Positions 1 through 11,416 of a DNA stretch of 64,000 bases are shown in pieces. Under the pieces are notes generated by a model that saw nothing but the letters and a program-made list of their open reading frames with translations, was not told the DNA's origin and did no database searches. Every line of letters starts with the position of its first letter. The stretch's first letter is position 1. This DNA is from Gnetum montanum (taxonomy: Eukaryota; Streptophyta; Gnetopsida; Gnetales; Gnetaceae): positions 1 through 64,000 of the forward strand of contig MNCI01004315.1 in assembly GCA_015680685.1 (NCBI GenBank). The letters are read 5' to 3'. The position numbers were made by a program, and so were the translations under genes.

Positions 1-141
1 TAGATATGGCGGTGGACCGCGATATCGCGTATGCGATATCATAGGAGAAGACGCGATATCGCGTACGCGATATCGCGTACGCGATATCGCATGGGATGCG
101 ATATCGCGGCCCAGTGCATGTCGCGTCTCATTAACGCATCA
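1..141. repeat. Array of GATATC-centred palindromes
   Basis: Five perfect copies of the 10-bp palindrome GCGATATCGC lie at 19-28, 53-62, 67-76, 81-90 and 98-107, with one degenerate copy at 33-42. Three are spaced exactly 14 bp apart and joined by GCGTACGC, itself a palindrome, so 53-90 is almost wholly self-complementary. The same motif lies upstream of the TATA box in the LTRs at 6464, 57171 and 60061. This block is therefore probably the U3 part of another LTR cut by the window edge. Read on the minus strand, a TGATG...-like LTR start would fall near 141, but no clear polypurine tract adjoins it. Confidence 0.75.
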
Positions 142-640
142 TTGTCAATATCCATGAAATCACACATTAGCAAGTAAGAATGGGATCACACCATTTTTGA
201 GTTGAAGCTGGAAGATTAAACAAGGAGTAGCATAAAGACTATCAATTGTGTTTAATGTGAGTAGTAGTAGATGAGCAACATGTATTATTATAATGTTGAA
301 AAATATGTTTCTTGAAAAATAAGAGGCAAATCTCTAATAAGCCTTTGTATGAGTTTATTAAAGCTATCATTATTAGTTTTAAGGAATTACATAGAAGACG
401 TGTTCAAATTATATGATTATTGGACACATCTACTTTACTCAAGATTTATTGCTATAGATGTATTTTATACAAGTTCATTTATTGGTAGATCCATTGGCTC
501 TAAATAGATGTACTAAAATATTAATATTAATATGTTTCTTTATAATTCTTCTAAAATATCTTGTTAACTATATGTCTTAAGAAGTACCTATAGTCAAATT
601 ATTTTAATTCAAACACCTTTCATTATTTCCTATATGTCTT
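142..640. other. AT-rich spacer, nothing recognised
   Basis: No open frame longer than about 60 codons, no RNA gene and no repeat shared with the rest of the window was seen. The stretch ends in the left target-site duplication of the SINE that follows. Confidence 0.4.
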
Positions 641-789
641 GTTAAGATGTTGGAACCCAAAATAAGTGAAACATAGGTACACCTCAAGATTTATGGAAGT
701 TTATAACTTAGTGCTACCTAGTGGAATCAAACCTATGACTTGGGGTTACTAGGCCAAGACCTCTACCACTAAGCTAACACCTCATTATT
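641..789 (-). mobile_element. tRNA-derived SINE copy 1
   Basis: Minus-strand copy of the SINE family found throughout the window. On the minus strand the head AATGAGGTGTTAGC carries a tRNA-like A box (TAGCTTAGTGGTAGA here), followed by a decayed B box (GGTTTGATTC). The tail ends in GGTTCCAACA. The sequence CTATATGTCTT occurs on both sides (630-640 and 790-800) and is the likely target-site duplication. Confidence 0.75.
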
Positions 790-926
790 CTATATGTCTT
801 ATTAGGTAAGAGATAGCCAATTCAAATCATACTTGATGTATGGTTTTATTCTTCAATAATTCATGTAATGTATATTGTTGGCTATATATCCTAGGTGTAC
901 CTATAATCATATTATTTCAATTCAAC

Positions 927-1065
927 AATGAGGTGCTAGCCTAGTAGTTTGAAAGCTCCAAGTTATGGGTTCGATTCTGGTAAGCAATGTTGAGTTATAA
1001 AACTCTAATTGGACTATATATCTTTGGGTGTACCTATATTACAATTATTTTGAGGATCCAACACT
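927..1065 (+). mobile_element. tRNA-derived SINE copy 2
   Basis: Plus-strand copy about 140 bp from copy 1 and in the opposite orientation. It keeps an intact B box, GGTTCGATTC. About 15 bp are missing between the A box and the GTTTGAAAGC segment. It ends in GATCCAACACTCC. Confidence 0.75.
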
Positions 1066-2966
1066 CCTTAATTCCTGTGTCCTTTTTTTTCTCATTTAGG
1101 GGCTTTCCTAAAATAGTGATGTAGAAACCTTTTTTAATAAGCTCATTATCTAATCCTTTTTGCGTATGCTCAAACCATCCAAGATACTATTTCTATAACT
1201 TATCTAAAACAGTAGCCATTCCCAGCCTTCCTCTAATGTTTTATCATGCAAGTTATCTCCCAGTGTAACATTCAACATCTATCTAAGCTTTCACATTACT
1301 ACTACACCAATTTGTTGTATATGCCTTTTCTTCCCTACTCAAAAATCAACACCATATGGGATTGCAGGACTAATACTATCTTGTGAAATTTTCTCTTTAG
1401 TTTTATTCATGATTGTAAAAATAATTACTTATTCTTTCATCATTATAATTATGCCAATGAGTAATGTAAAACCTCAACCACCAAGATAAGTTAGGAATAA
1501 ACTGAACTAAGGAAGAAATATAGATATACATATACATATGGTAAAATGGTAAAATCAAATAATAACTTGGGGAAAATGAATAGTAACCTAGATAAAAGAC
1601 ATAGCAAGTAACCTTGTTAAAATAGATAAATAAATACTAACCTTAATAAAATGAGTAGCAATTAGGATAAAATAAAAACAAAATTAAAAATATAAGATAA
1701 CAATAAGTGGTAGGTAGAGTAGAGAAGATATTTTAGTTAGTAGGTAGGTGGTAAGATATGTAAGAGGATATTTCCACTAATATTAATTATAGAAACTTTT
1801 AAAACTAAAAGTAACTATTCCAAAGAATGATAATTTTTCTAAGTCCTAATTACCTACGATTAATATAGAACTTTCTTAAACTAAAATATCCCTCCTATCT
1901 AAATTCTATAATGTAACACCATGTATTTTAAATCCTTGACATTTATCTTATTATGTTATATCTTGGCTTATTCTTGGTTCAATGTGTTACACTAATGGTC
2001 TTCTAGCTTGAATAATTTGTTCATGATCTTGGTATAGTCTTGCTAAATAGTATCTCTTTACATTACTCATATTTTGATCTCCTAGACTTAATTCTAAGAT
2101 TCAAGGGAGTGTTGAATATAATACCATGAAATGTTTTAATAAGAATCTTAAAATTGGTATTTCTATAAATTCAATTAAATAAAGCGATGCATCCACACAA
2201 ATCAAATGGCTACAACCATTTAAGATCTATAAAGAACCAAGACATGTTATGTTGCAAGATGACACAAAGAAGAGAATAACCAAGTATAACCAATATGGAG
2301 TAAAGTGAAGTAATAAATTTCTATGTATGAAAGAATAAATAGAACACAATCTATATGAGGAACAAGTTGTAGAACCCAAGTCACATAGGAGATAAATGAG
2401 CTTGAAAGTGAAAGGCACCTATAGACCAAAGATGATGATAAGATATGTTACAAAGAAGACAAAGGAAAAAGAGTATTATGCACACATGAAAAGTTATAAT
2501 TCATGTAACCTAATCAAGTCCAAGAAGTAGGTATAACACTCTTGAATGAGTGATGTGAATTAATTCTATTTAATAATTATAAACATTAATGCTTCGATGA
2601 TGGAAACCAACACTGTAAGAAAGTTAGTAAAGATGAGATTTATCTATAGAAAGAACAAAAGATGAAACCTACTAATGAGGACAAGAACCATACTAAGAGG
2701 AAGTCAAAAAAACAAAATGATTATATTACTATCTATTTTATACAAAACCATGGTGAACAATGGTAAACTCCTAACTCATGGGTTAAGCAAGTGAAGTGAA
2801 ATCCTCAAATGAAGGAAATGCACTGGAAGAAAACAAAATGATTGTAGTAGCAATGATGAACCTCACAGAAGATAGGACTATTCATTCTATAGATAGAAGA
2901 TAGAAATTACAAATAATGGAATAATCTCTAATTTATTTTATTAAAGAATGAAATATGAATGTATAC
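1066..2966. other. AT-rich spacer, nothing recognised
   Basis: About 1.9 kb with no coding signal. Frames are short and lack any family motif. It ends exactly at the left end of the reverse-strand LTR of element A. The last bases, TATAC (2962-2966), would be the target duplication of element A, but its partner at the other end is not found. Confidence 0.35.
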
Positions 2967-3797
2967 TAATGAGTAGTAGGGTATTCCAACACCTAACCAT
3001 ACAAGTCGCAAGTATTTATGCATGACCATATCATAATTTGTGTACTACTAAGTTGATTATAAGTTCATGATCATTGTCTTCCCACTTAGAGTTAGCAAGG
3101 GCAAAGCACATGGTTTAACTCTTACTAAGGTATATGATAAATTGATGTTGTTGGCTCTTAAAAATGCTAAGTGGAAACATGGTTAAGATGAATATAAATT
3201 ATATCTCTAAGTATAATGGAAATGTAAAGCTATTCTATCCTATGGTAATAAGTATTCATTCTTGGTTTTTTCATATACATCCTAGGCTGATATAACTATT
3301 ATTGGAATTACCAAGTAATTTAACTACTAAGAAAATCAAGTTATGTTACTACTAGATTACCAAACAATTACACTTTATGCTTGAAACCAATCATACTTAT
3401 TTCACCTTACTAATAAGCATTGGAATAGTAAATGACTTAAGAAATGTAAATGACTTAATAAAAGTAAATCTATTTTAAGTAATATACTGCAATGATGAAG
3501 AAAAATCTTCATCTTTATTTTCATTTATGAATTGTGTCTAGAAATAATCCACTTGAATAAAGATTTTGTACAATTGTAATTCCCCACACTATAGGCATTC
3601 ACACTAACTCTAACTTTCAAACAAATAAACTATAAGAATCTCACTAAGTGTTGAATGCAAAACTTTGTTTTGACATAATGGTGGGCTCATATTTATATTC
3701 ATGACCATGGTCCACTACATCATATCTATAATGATGTATGTAGGGCTATGATATCGCATCTATAATATTATAGTCCATCATAATAGATGCTTCATCA
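2967..3797 (-). repeat. 3' LTR of element A
   Basis: 831 bp. The right end TTCATCA followed by TGCCCCCACAACT is the reverse complement of a polypurine tract plus a TGATGAA LTR start. The left end TAATGAGTAGTAGGGTA matches the LTR end TGATGAGTGGCAAGGTA at 54279. One GATATC remains near 3751, with a TATA-like ATATAAATATGAGC (minus strand) downstream. The interior is diverged but colinear with the other LTRs. Confidence 0.7.
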
Positions 3798-3829
3798 TGC
3801 CCCCACAACTAACTAAAAACTCATCCTTA

Positions 3830-6463
3830 AGTTCAAATAAAAAGATAATAGAGTTCCTTAAAAATTTGTATAGTTACATGAACTTCATGATGACACATAT
3901 TTTCATGACTTACTCTATTATGAATGTGGCATCTTTGTTTTAGTGGTATTCCTAAATTATCATGCAATGCATGATTGAGAAAAAGGAAAAAATAAAACAA
4001 AGCTTGATGTAGATTTCTTCATGTTTTGGGTGGTGATGGCTTCTCCATTGGTTTGTTCCTTTTATCATTTAGCTTTTGAAATTGCTACCAATTTAACAAT
4101 GCTGTGATCTTTTCTTCTTCTTCTTTGGGATCATGCATTATCCATGTGAATTCAATAATGTTTGTAGGAGTTGGTACTTCCCAAGGACATGGTAGCTATG
4201 GAAACAATTTTTTGACCTTAATATACCATGCTGCAAATTACATTCTTTCTATCTCAAAAGCTATGGCCATCTTCTCTAACTCTTGATAATTTGTCATTCT
4301 TCTTGCCAGGTTTATTGCTACATGTTTCTAACCTTGGTAGCTAGACTTAACTACTTCTAATTCATAGTTTGAGATGTAGATCTTTTCTTGTAAATATTTT
4401 CTATCTAAAAAATTCTTCTCTTACATAGAAGACACCTTAGCTACTTGCTCCTCTAACTTTTTTCTTAGTTTGCTTATTGTCAACATGGCTAAGTTAGCAT
4501 AGCAAAGATTCACTAACCCCATGTACTCTATTAGATCTTCTATCTAAAAGTCTTTATTCTTCTACTCAACTTAATGAAAATGGGCAATTAAGTGTTTATT
4601 TTGTAGTGGAATTGATCTTGGCTTGGGCCCTCTAAATTTATTTCTTATTAATCTACTTATACATGGCCATTTGATCTATGAAGTGCTTCTTAAGCCTTTC
4701 ATGTTTCTTGTCCTTACTCTACCATACACTAATTTTAATTATTCACTTTTGTCTAACTAGGCATATTTCTTCCATTAATAGGATTTGGTTTTCATGGGCT
4801 AGTTGTATAATATCATGGTTGATTTTAGCAAACTACTCTCTAAGCTAATGAATGCTTTCTCCTAGTATGTTCTTTTGCTTTTTAATGCTCATCAACCTTA
4901 TGTGTTTTTAAGCAATTCTTTTATTTTCTTGTTCTATGGTAGTAATGGCCTTAGCATGTGTGTATATTTGAGCTTGTGCTATTAAGGCATTCCATATTTC
5001 TTTCTCTCTTTCTATCTCCATTTGTTTTACTTGGTCATCAGTTGACCAATCTATTCATCTCTAAAGTGTGCTAACTGGTTAGGTGCAATGTGTCATGTAG
5101 GGTCTTGTCTTTCTATTCTCAATGCAACTAAATCTTCATATAATCCTAGCACTTCACTTTTTGCATGTTACATCCTTGTTTTTGTCATGACCAGCTTACC
5201 TATTTTGGATATAAGCTTTAATTGTGCTGTAGTGATATGGCTAGGAATATCAAAAATATTTTGCATAACTTGTCATGTCTGTAGTAGTCTCTCTAAGGCA
5301 TCTTCATGATTTGCATGGTCATTGATGATCTGGCTAAGATTTCTACATCTTTAGTTCTAGTCATATCTACTACTAGCATAATGGGAATATTGAATGACAC
5401 TTTGATATGATCAATTATAACTTCAACTACTTCAACTATATTCTAGTGTTGCATGATAACCATAATGACTCCTTCTCCAATTTCTAACATGACCTGAAAT
5501 GATGCAACATTTCTTAAAATTTACTATGCCCAATCATCATCTTCTTCCACCTGAAAACATACTTGACCACTTGCGGGTCCTGTGGATATGGTAGGTTTGT
5601 TTGGAAGGTCTTTGACTTTGTACATGTTGGAGACTTCCCTACAACCCTAACTTACTATTTTTGCTCTATCCACTATAGATAGCTTTTCCCTACTCTTTCT
5701 ATAGTTAAGGTTGACCTACTAGGTCCTACTTGTTCTATACCTGTAGTGGGAATTTTTGTCACTAATGTTGATCATGATACAATCTCAGTGTCTACCAGTT
5801 TTTCTACTTTATCTTTCTTACATGGAATTGGTTTCGAGATATTAGCATAAGAAGCATATTGGACTTTGCAAAGAACATCATTGATGCAATCCAAAATTCC
5901 TTCTTGTCTACACAACTTTCTAATAAGACATGGAAATGATAGAGTAGGTTTTCCCACCTTCTTCTCTTTAAACCTTCTTTGTATCTCCAAAAATAATAGA
6001 TAGATGATGTTGGCTTGGAATTTACCCATCAAAATGACACTTTCTCTAGCATCATAAGTGGAAACTTAATTGAGTCTCTTTATTGAGAAAATGTGGTCTG
6101 TCCCAATCTTGAAGTAGATCTTTTTCAGTAGTAGATAATCCACTCTATTATTTTTTTTATGGTTTTGTATATCCTCTACAAACATAGGCTTTCAGCTATG
6201 TTGGATCTTGTAGTTATTTGAGCAATATTGGCCCTAACATTTGGTAAATTCAATGCCCTTGTGATTGTTTTAACTGAATAAGGCATGGTTACTCCCTTGA
6301 TCTTCATAGTTGCATCATCTTATTTGTTTTCTCAAAATTGGTGGACTTCTCCCAAATATCATTCACCAATGCTAGAAATGGTTGGCATTAAGAGAGAGGC
6401 TTAAGGTTCTTCACAAACCTCTATAGGTGTGAGCTCCATGATGGGTCAAAAATTAAGTTTCAC
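3830..6463 (-). pseudogene. Element A downstream ORF, 3' part (Transposase_32-like plus coiled coil)
   Basis: Decayed minus-strand gene, the continuation of 15509-15778 across the element B insertion. The best-preserved piece is 5772-6032, whose peptide contains LSFPCLIRKLCRQEGILD. Element B has ALPFPCLIRKLCKHAGILG at the same place. This is the C-terminal signature of the plant retroelement domain annotated as Transposase_32 (family knowledge). Toward lower coordinates the frame is broken, but its codons align with the Lys/Glu-rich coiled-coil region of element B. There are many stops and shifts. The function of this ORF in any LTR element is not established. In Athila-type elements the ORF in this position is usually called env-like. 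Confidence 0.6.
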
Positions 6464-7297
6464 TGATGAATCGTGATTCATTAGGTCATGATATCGCACT
6501 TGTGATATCATGTACGTGATATTGTGGCCTAGCTCGCAATATCATATATGTGATATCGTGGCTCATGTGTAGGCCTATAAATACACCTTAGGTGCACAAA
6601 GGAGTCAAGGAGGTTTTTAGTTGGAAGTTAGTTTTCATTTTTAGTCTTGCTTAACCCTTTCTCCTAGTGCATGCTCACAGTGTGATGATTGTAATTGTAT
6701 GGCACCTTTATTTGAGTGTGACATACTTAGACATGCACATGATCAAAAATAAATATGAATATTACTTCATCATTGTAGAATTAACTTAGTTTAATCATTT
6801 AATTGTTATTGTTATTTATTTCTTTCGTAGTTAATATCTCTTCACCCTAAACTCCTTAAACACAGAATGAGTACAACTTAATCACAAGCATTCAAGTGTG
6901 ACTACTTGGTATCCTAGTAGCATACCTAGGCCATGCACTTGGTAATCCTAGTGGTAGTCATGCACAAGGTCCAAGATGTATATGGATGATTAAGGGGTGG
7001 ATGCTCATCGCACTTAGGCTAGCTTATATTCTCTCTCCCTTTTCCTCCTAGCTTAATTAAAGTTATTTTCCATTGCCTCCAGGAGTAGCACTAGGTTAGA
7101 AACCACATCATACACCTCACTCTGGACTAAACCATATGTGAGAAAGTAAATACTAGTCCAGGTGGAAAGAAAATGAACTGCGATCAACGAGTAACTATCT
7201 AGATACCACAACTAGCCTGTTTGTGGAGTTCAACCGGATCGTGTGTGAAACACTCATATTCGTATGGTTGAGTGTAGGGGTACCTCACCAATCATCA
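6464..7297 (+). repeat. 5' LTR of element B
   Basis: 834 bp, starting TGATGAATCGTGATTCA and ending CCAATCATCA. GATATC-type palindromes occupy about 6488-6560, directly before CCTATAAATACACC (near 6575), the likely TATA box. The U5 end precedes the PBS by one base. Compared with the 3' LTR it has about 50 extra bases of the palindrome region, plus scattered substitutions that are mostly transitions. Confidence 0.85.
6565..6592 (+). promoter_or_regulatory. TATA-box promoter in element B 5' LTR
   Basis: CCTATAAATACACC follows the GATATC palindromes. The same TATAAATA context occurs in the 3' LTR (near 14782) and in the element C LTRs (57318 and 60238). It is the expected start of U3-driven transcription. 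Confidence 0.65.
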
Positions 7298-7298
7298 T

Positions 7299-7319
7299 TG
7301 GCGCCGTCATCGGGGATGG
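7299..7319 (+). other. Primer-binding site, tRNA-Asp type
   Basis: TGGCGCCGTCATCGGGGAT begins one base after the LTR end. From memory, the 3' end of plant tRNA-Asp would pair with TGGCGCCGTTGCCGGGGAT, so only two positions differ. This PBS is typical of Athila/Tat-group Ty3/gypsy elements. Related degenerate sites lie at 44691-44711 (plus strand) and 63626-63646 (minus strand). Confidence 0.8.
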
Positions 7320-7425
7320 TGCTAGTTATTTAGATTAGTTACATCATAAAAGATCATTGTAACAATGTATTCACAATATATCTATTATAAAAAGAACTTA
7401 ATTTTAATTAATTCACACACAGTTC

Positions 7426-9766
7426 ATGACCATGTCTCTCTTACAAGACTTTGACAATGCAACAATGAGTAAGGTAATTCATTGGAGAACCAAAAAATTA
7501 TATGATGATGAAGATAAATTTTGCAGTACTCAACCTTATGCAAGAGTCCCCCACATTCATGAATGCCCCAACAATACTCAAATACTGTCATCATCAAACT
7601 CTTACACCTCTAGTAAGGATGAGACATCCCATTGAATGAGGAGGCACAAAAGGCCTATGACCTTCTTGATAACTAACAAGAACTTATTTGGGGATCATTG
7701 GAAGACTTACAAAAGTCATAACAAGTTTTACAGTTCCCTCTCTTCCTCTACTTCTTCAATGTCAGATTGTGATAGATGACTATCTTTCAAGGGATCGACG
7801 TAGAACTAAAAATTGAGCTCACAAAGAAAATCGAGAACGCCAACATGAACAAGGACAACATCGTCCCAATGCACAATCTCAAAACCCACTTAGTGATGAT
7901 GAACCCCTGCTGGTCACTAAGAGCCTAATGCCTATACAAGAGGCTGTTCAAACATGTCGCAAGCATCACAAGGAAAGCTGGCTACCTAGGCTTGACTTAA
8001 ACAGCTTTTCTAAGTTTTCTAGAGGCTATGATTCAGATCCACAACAACATATAGAAGGCTTCTACGATGCCTGTGTATGGAAAAATATTGATAATGGGTG
8101 GCAAAAACTTAAGCTATTTCCCATGACACTCATTTGCTAAGAAAAAGTGTGATAAAGATCGTTAAAACCAAAATCAATCTGTAGTTGGCCAACAATGGTA
8201 GAACTCTTTATTGAACAATATTAAACCTATGCCAGAGTGTTAGCCTTGAGGAAACAAATCCAAGAGTGGAAACAAGCACAACATGAACCCTTGGACATGG
8301 CCTTAGAAGGATATTATGCATTGTTAAATGACTACCCAGGCCATGGGTTCTCTGAGGAAAGGCTAATGTACCACATTATTGATGGGCTCCATAATGAAAC
8401 AAGGGAAACCCTAAGGATGTATGCCCAAGGTCAACTATATGAGCTACAAACCCATCAACTCCAAGAGGTTATTAAGCGGGTAGCAAAAGAAGAAGGAGAA
8501 ATTACTAAATGGGAGAATGTTAAAAGCTCTCAATGAGACCAAAATGTTGAATTAGCAAAGGTCCATAACCATAAAGAGAAGAAATCAACTCACCTAGAGG
8601 AAGTGCAACCATTTCTACCTTTTCCAATGCAACAATCACTAGATGAAATCATGAAAAAGATCAATAAGATGACAGAATGCATGCATGGAAAATATGGACA
8701 ATATGCTAACAATAGTAGAGGTACAACTATGCCAAATCAAGAAACATGACAGGACACTATGCAACAATTAAAACAAATGGTAGAAGATAATAAGAATAAG
8801 AACTTAATTGCCAACTTCACATATCAATGCAACATCTATCTATATGATCACCCCAAAGACTAATGCCTAGCTTTGTCACATTTACATGAGCATTGGAGAG
8901 GAATGTTACAGCCAGATTTCATACAGAAATATCAAGTTCAACCACAATGGAAAAAGCCCTAGTCATGGGGGAAACCATCACCAACCTAACTATGTCCTTT
9001 GTATGTCCCAACACCAAATGCTTACTATGTTCAACATCTTGTTTCTCCAACCGAATCATCATCCTCTACTTCACCTCATCGTTATCATTATCTAGAATAC
9101 TATCCACTCATATCCTCTCTACCAAGATCACCACCTCATGTACCTTACACTTTTCCTCAACAATAATATTCTCATCCTTCACCTCCTTCTACATTGCCAC
9201 CAATTATGCTTAAAAGATTTGCACCATAGCATCAACCCACGAGCGTTACTTGTGCTTTTGCTTTCAATAGTAGTGGAGGTCCTCCAAAACATTGGAAGCA
9301 TCCTTTCTTTAGACATGACCATAGAAAGGGACACCACAATTCAGGAACCACTACATCTGCCAACTCAACACAAGTCCAACATTATGGTGCATCTTCTTCT
9401 TTGAACCCAACACCTCATGTTACCTTATTAGGGCCACCACTCAATACTCCAACAACCATGGGGCCTAATGAATATAGCCTCATGGGGAGACATGTCGATC
9501 CTTGCATACCATCTTACGGTCATGGGTGCCATAGTGGATCAATTCCTTATCACATGACCACATCTTATAATCTTCCCCACTATGCCGACTAAAATCAAGT
9601 GTGTGAACCCCAATTTGGGTATATTCCTATCACCAGCTCAAAAGACACCTGGTTGTTTGGATATGATCAGACTCCAATGTTTCCAAAATGCTTGGATCCA
9701 AACCTTCCATTTATTAATTCTAGCCATGTTCAACCATTTAGCTATGGGGGGTATCCTCCATTTTAA
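7426..9766 (+). pseudogene. gag: gag of element B, broken
   Basis: Reading pieces in several frames together give a gag-like protein of roughly 780 codons. The core is clearest at 8237-8536, with YPGHGFSEERLMYHIIDGL, then NETRETLRMYAQGQL and a Glu/Lys-rich helix. This fits the retrotransposon gag fold of Athila-like elements, and element A (20290-20500) and element D (62472-62753) carry the same block. Near 8840 a peptide CNIYLYDHPKD followed by a stop and Cys is a decayed zinc knuckle of the CX2CX3HX4C kind seen intact in element A. The C-terminal part (9400-9766) is rich in Pro, His, Tyr and Gly and ends PFSYGGYPPF before TAA. Internal stops and shifts occur near 7633, 8138, 8534, 8747 and 8863. 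It would be a nucleocapsid protein if intact. It is not functional here. Confidence 0.75.
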
Positions 9767-10049
9767 CAACACCGAATTAATAAATCTTTTTCTATTTCTT
9801 TAATTTTTCAACTTTTTATTTTCCAATTTTTCACCTTTTAATGTATTGCTTTATCTTTTTGTCTTTTTATGAGTAATATCATCTATGAATAAAACACTCA
9901 TGTGACTCATTAGTTGAGGTGTTGTTCTCTACTCTCAAGTCTCAAGTGACTAATTACTTGAATAGCGAGCCGATAACATCCACCTACCCATTCCATTAAT
10001 AACAGGTTCAACCTTGGGTACAATGATATTCCTAATCATTAAAACTTAA
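9767..10049 (+). other. AT-rich gag-to-core spacer of element B
   Basis: Low-complexity T-rich sequence with no coding signal. In element A this interval contains a protease remnant. Here no protease is visible, so it was deleted or never present in this lineage. Confidence 0.5.
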
Positions 10050-11104
10050 AGTAAAATTGTGTTTATTATACCTAAAGTGAAGAAGGATGGACCAAGAGGG
10101 AATGACCAGGGTGTGACATCAAGGGGACTTGTGGATTCTCTTTGGTGACATCTATAGGAGTTATCATGCATGCAGCATGGCTGTATTAAGATCCTTGTAG
10201 ATCTAACAGAAAATGGAAGTAAGAGTAACAAAAAGGCACTCACTCAAGAAAACCAATGCTATTCTAGGGGGTTCCACTAGAAAGATATGCACCCATGCCT
10301 GAAGGTAGGAGGCTTCTCTAGATTAAGCATTACCGTAAAAAAATGAGTACCAAAAAGCAACATCATTCCTCCCTTGAACAAAACACCAAGTGATCATACG
10401 CCTTGCTGTTACGGTGCTCTTGTGGTTGTCCATCATTGGATGAAATAATGTGATGTCACTGATTGGAAGAATGGACTTGGTCTTGACTTTGGATTGATGG
10501 GCTAATGACACATTAATCATGCCCTACACTCAAGATTCATTATGCCCTAAGTCAATTACCTCATGTCCCGATCTCCACAATCCCTTCTACGATTTGTCTC
10601 ATCTTTCTATCCAGGAATTAGTGACTCATGTCTTGTGTAGCATTGAATTCCTACCTCATCATGATGGTATCTATATGTGTGTATTTTTTCGCATTAATGT
10701 AGATTATATTTAACCCTTCTAGTGGCTATGGACATTTTACGGTGTGGTTACGCAAGGGCATTATAGGTTGGAACCTACTTTGGGGAGGACCCACTTGCAT
10801 GACTTTTGTAATTTGCACTCATCACAGATTACCCTCACATCATTTTGCATCCTCCGAGTATTGCATTACCAACATTCTTCTTTCCCTTATCATCCTTCTA
10901 GTTCAAATCTTCCTATGTACCAACACATGTCCTCTTCCCTCATACTCTTCATGACTTTCATTGCTAGATTTTACACCATTATCTTTTTTGTGCCTTTAGG
11001 CCTAATCAATATTACCCTGGACACTTTACACCATCTTCAAGTCCTTCATTTTTGAGTTACAAATTTTGAAAATTTATCAATTTTTCTAAGTACCCTACTT
11101 TAAA
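10050..11104 (+). other. Conserved non-coding core of the LTR family (element B copy)
   Basis: This segment aligns with 58045-58780 of element C (plus strand), with 16690-17640 of element A and with 56100-56930 of element D (both minus strand). The strongest landmark is GGGCATTATAGGT...GGGGAGGACCCACTT at about 10758-10797. A second landmark is the block around CAAGTGATCATACGCC (10388), which recurs at 58079. Short frames in it are not conserved between copies, so it is unlikely to code for protein. Packaging, dimerisation or splicing signals are possible, but this is inference. Confidence 0.7.
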
Positions 11105-11196
11105 AAGGTTGTGATATCACATCTAACGTGATATCACAGCCACACTATTGCGTACACGATATCGCATCCCATAAAACTATAAATATGCCCCTCCCC
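11105..11196 (+). promoter_or_regulatory. Internal GATATC/TATA promoter module of element B
   Basis: Three GATATC palindromes (GTGATATCAC twice and CGATATCGC) are followed by ACTATAAATATGCCCC. This is the same arrangement as in the LTR promoters, but it lies about 520 bp upstream of the downstream ORF. A decayed counterpart occupies the same relative position in element A (16322-16435). The match runs straight into an assembly gap. Confidence 0.65.
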
Positions 11197-11226
11197 NNNN
11201 NNNNNNNNNNNNNNNNNNNNNNNNNN
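11197..11226. other. Assembly gap, 30 N
   Basis: Thirty unknown bases directly after the C-rich end of the internal promoter module. The true length is unknown. Confidence 0.95.
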
Positions 11227-11368
11227 GAACGTCAACATCATTTGCAACTGTTCACGTAGGGGATTTTTTTAAATTTTCATCTACAACTTGCCACTTGTGT
11301 ATCTCTTGTTCCAATAGCCATAACTTGCTTGCTAATGCTTCAATTTTTATTCTGCTCAAACCTATCTA

Positions 11369-11416
11369 AATTCGGAGTGTTCAGCTTAGTCGTGGGGGAG
11401 GGGTACACTCTGAATT
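11369..11416 (+). other. Hairpin with polypurine-type loop (element B)
   Basis: The left arm AATTCGGAGTGT (11369-11380) and right arm ACACTCTGAATT (11405-11416) pair with one G-A mismatch. The 24-base loop contains CTTAGTCGTGGGGGAGGGG. Element C has the same structure at 58945-58990 and element A a decayed one near 16148-16192. The loop resembles the 3' polypurine tract CAGTCGTGGGGGTA of element C, so it may be a second (central) polypurine tract. Confidence 0.65.

Noticed and set aside
1-141. CRISPR-like array
   Set aside because: Repeats are 10-bp palindromes with 4-28 bp gaps, the gaps are repeats themselves, and the setting is a plant nuclear genome.
8886-9404. Overlapping Leu/Ser/Thr-rich small frames
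   Set aside because: Alternative frames of the decayed gag Pro/His-rich region; no hydrophobic segment pattern of a real membrane protein.
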